Below are positions 5,708 through 6,963 of a DNA stretch of 6,963 nt, one piece after another. The DNA lies in the NCBI GenBank assembly GCA_964568655.1, contig CAZMRG010000166.1, positions 1-6,963 of the forward strand, given 5' to 3'. The number at the start of each line of letters is the position of its first letter. The stretch's first letter is position 1. The notes below the pieces were generated by a model. The model did no database searches. It was not told where the DNA came from and was given only the letters and a program-made list of their open reading frames with translations. The position numbers and the translations under genes are program-made. Origin of the DNA: CAWFKW01 sp964568655. Its GTDB lineage: Bacteria > Bacteroidota > Ignavibacteria > Tepidaquicellales > OLB5.

Positions 5708-6963
5708 ATGCCGGACCAAACTAAGATAGACGAACTAAAAGCAAACCTTCGCGGAAGACTTATCGCTAAGGGCGATGATTCATATGATGAATCGCGCAAA
5801 GTATATAATGGAATGATAAACAAACACCCGGCGCTTATCGTGTATTGCGTCGACGTTGCCGATGTAATTACATGCGTTAATTTCGGGCGCGAAAACAAAA
5901 TGCTTACTGCTATACGTGGAGGCGGACACAACGGCGGCGGGCTTGGCATTTGCGATGACGGGCTCGTTATAGATCTTTCTAATATTAAGTACACGCGCGT
6001 TGACCCGAAAAACAAAACAGTTCGCGCCGGGGGCGGCTGCGTGTGGAGCGACGTTGACCACGCTACACATGCATTTGGTATGGCTACGCCAAGCGGTATA
6101 ATAGGCAGCACAGGCGTCGGGGGCCTTACTTTAGGAGGAGGAATAGGCCACCTGACACGCCACTGCGGACTTGCTATAGATAATTTGCTTGAAGCAGACT
6201 TGGTTCTTGCCGACGGAAGCTTTGTTACAGCCAGCGAAAAAGAAAATCCGGACCTATTCTGGGCTATTCGCGGCGGCGGCGGAAACTTCGGCATAATCAC
6301 TTCATTCCTGTTCAGGCTTCACCCGATAAGTATGGTTTATGGCGGACCTGTTTTATATGAGCTTGGTGAAACCAAAAAAGTTATGCAGTGGTACCGCAAA
6401 TTCATTCTGGACGCTCCGAATGAACTGAATGGATTCTTCGCCTTCCTTACTGTTCCGCCCGGACCGCCATTCCCCGAACACCTGCACGGTAAAAAATTGT
6501 GCGGAATTGTATGGGCTTACACCGGCGATATGGGAAATGCTGAAAAAGTATTTAAACCGATTCGTGATTTTCTTAAGCCTGCTCTTGATTTTGCCGGACC
6601 GATGCCTCACCCTGTTATACAGGGAATGTTTGATGCATTATTTGTGCCCGGTATGCAATGGTATTGGAGTGCGGATTTTGTTAAAGAGATAAGCGATAAA
6701 GCTATTGACGCGCATATAGAATTTGCCGATAAGATGCCTCCAGGATTTTCAACAATGCATTTATATCCGATAAATGGAGCAGCCGCAAAAGTCGGAAAAA
6801 ATGACACACCGTGGGCTTACAGGGATGCAGTTTGGGCGCAGGTTATGGTTGGCGTCGACCCCGACCCCGCAAACAAAGAAGTTATAACCAAGTGGACTAA
6901 AGAATACTTCGATGCGCTTCACCCATTCTCAGCCGGAGGCGCGTATGTGAACTTCATGATGGA
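5708..6963 (+). CDS. FAD-linked oxidase, FAD_binding_4 / BBE family (3' truncated by window edge)
   Basis: The frame is open from the ATG to the last base, giving 418 codons without a stop. Residues about 40-175 form the PCMH-type FAD-binding domain: strand PALIVYCVDVADV, then AIRGGGHNGGG with His74, the expected site of covalent 8-alpha-histidyl FAD attachment, and VRAGGGCVWSDVD. The glycine-rich stretch GVGGLTLGGGIGHL (136-149) and CGLAIDNLLEADLVLADG follow, then FWAIRGGGGNFGIIT (184-198), the usual end of the FAD domain. Residues 200-418 are the substrate domain. The final visible part (GGAYVNFM) is the start of the C-terminal BBE segment, so roughly 45-50 residues are missing. The second flavin-linking Cys of bicovalent members (in a G-x-C-P context) is replaced by Ala-Thr-Pro (126-128), so only mono-covalent FAD is predicted. 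Family members oxidise sugars, alcohols, alkaloids and phenolic compounds with O2; the substrate here is unknown. No export signal is seen. Confidence 0.92.
   Translation, partial: MPDQTKIDELKANLRGRLIAKGDDSYDESRKVYNGMINKHPALIVYCVDVADVITCVNFGRENKMLTAIRGGGHNGGGLGICDDGLVIDLSNIKYTRVDPKNKTVRAGGGCVWSDVDHATHAFGMATPSGIIGSTGVGGLTLGGGIGHLTRHCGLAIDNLLEADLVLADGSFVTASEKENPDLFWAIRGGGGNFGIITSFLFRLHPISMVYGGPVLYELGETKKVMQWYRKFILDAPNELNGFFAFLTVPPGPPFPEHLHGKKLCGIVWAYTGDMGNAEKVFKPIRDFLKPALDFAGPMPHPVIQGMFDALFVPGMQWYWSADFVKEISDKAIDAHIEFADKMPPGFSTMHLYPINGAAAKVGKNDTPWAYRDAVWAQVMVGVDPDPANKEVITKWTKEYFDALHPFSAGGAYVNFMM

Noticed and set aside
5686..6300. A 204-codon open frame on the - strand
   Set aside because: It is antisense to the FAD oxidase, which has clear motifs throughout. 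The Pro/Ser/Arg-rich translation is typical of the reverse of a Gly-rich domain.

Overview
The window looks like a chromosomal segment of a member of the Bacteroidota/Ignavibacteriota/Chlorobiota assemblage. The reasons are moderate GC with A/T-rich intergenic DNA, TPR-fused histidine kinases, a long helical protein of a type I associate with these phyla, and a good match to the TTTG / TAnnTTTG promoter class of Bacteroidota upstream of one operon. Several genes also carry clear AAGGAG-like ribosome binding sites, which many Bacteroidota lack, so I lean towards an Ignavibacteria-like lineage. This placement is an inference from style, not from a marker gene.

Left part (1-2596, + strand): the C-terminal ATPase end of one sensor histidine kinase enters from outside the window. 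A 175-bp gap follows, then a complete second kinase (TPR repeats, coiled coil, HisKA, HATPase). The two share a very similar catalytic end and look like tandem paralogues. The second kinase has no visible membrane segment and no response regulator beside it. It is followed after 6 bp by a small cupin gene whose Shine-Dalgarno lies inside the last codons of the kinase. That cupin has lost the usual metal-binding histidines.

Middle (2621-4437): a 486-residue helical protein of unknown function lies on the - strand, ending 24 bp from the cupin in convergent orientation. A 356-bp divergent intergenic region follows. It holds a 9-bp inverted repeat near the 486-aa gene and a good promoter reading right.

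Right part (4438-6963, + strand): a compact run of five genes reads away from that promoter. They encode a second cupin, a DUF1059 small putative metal-binding protein, a ferredoxin-like (dimeric alpha/beta barrel type) protein, a small conserved protein of unknown function, and a FAD-linked oxidase of the FAD_binding_4/BBE family. The oxidase is cut by the right edge and lacks only its extreme C-terminus. Spacings are 40, -32, 32 and 27 bp, so this is probably one operon. A plausible reading is a small oxidative or detoxification module built round the flavin oxidase, with the small proteins in supporting roles. The substrate cannot be read from the sequence. The DUF1059 gene has an eight-A run where a 1-base change would restore a stop and remove the overlap with the next gene.

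No tRNA, rRNA, CRISPR array, insertion sequence or phage gene was seen.
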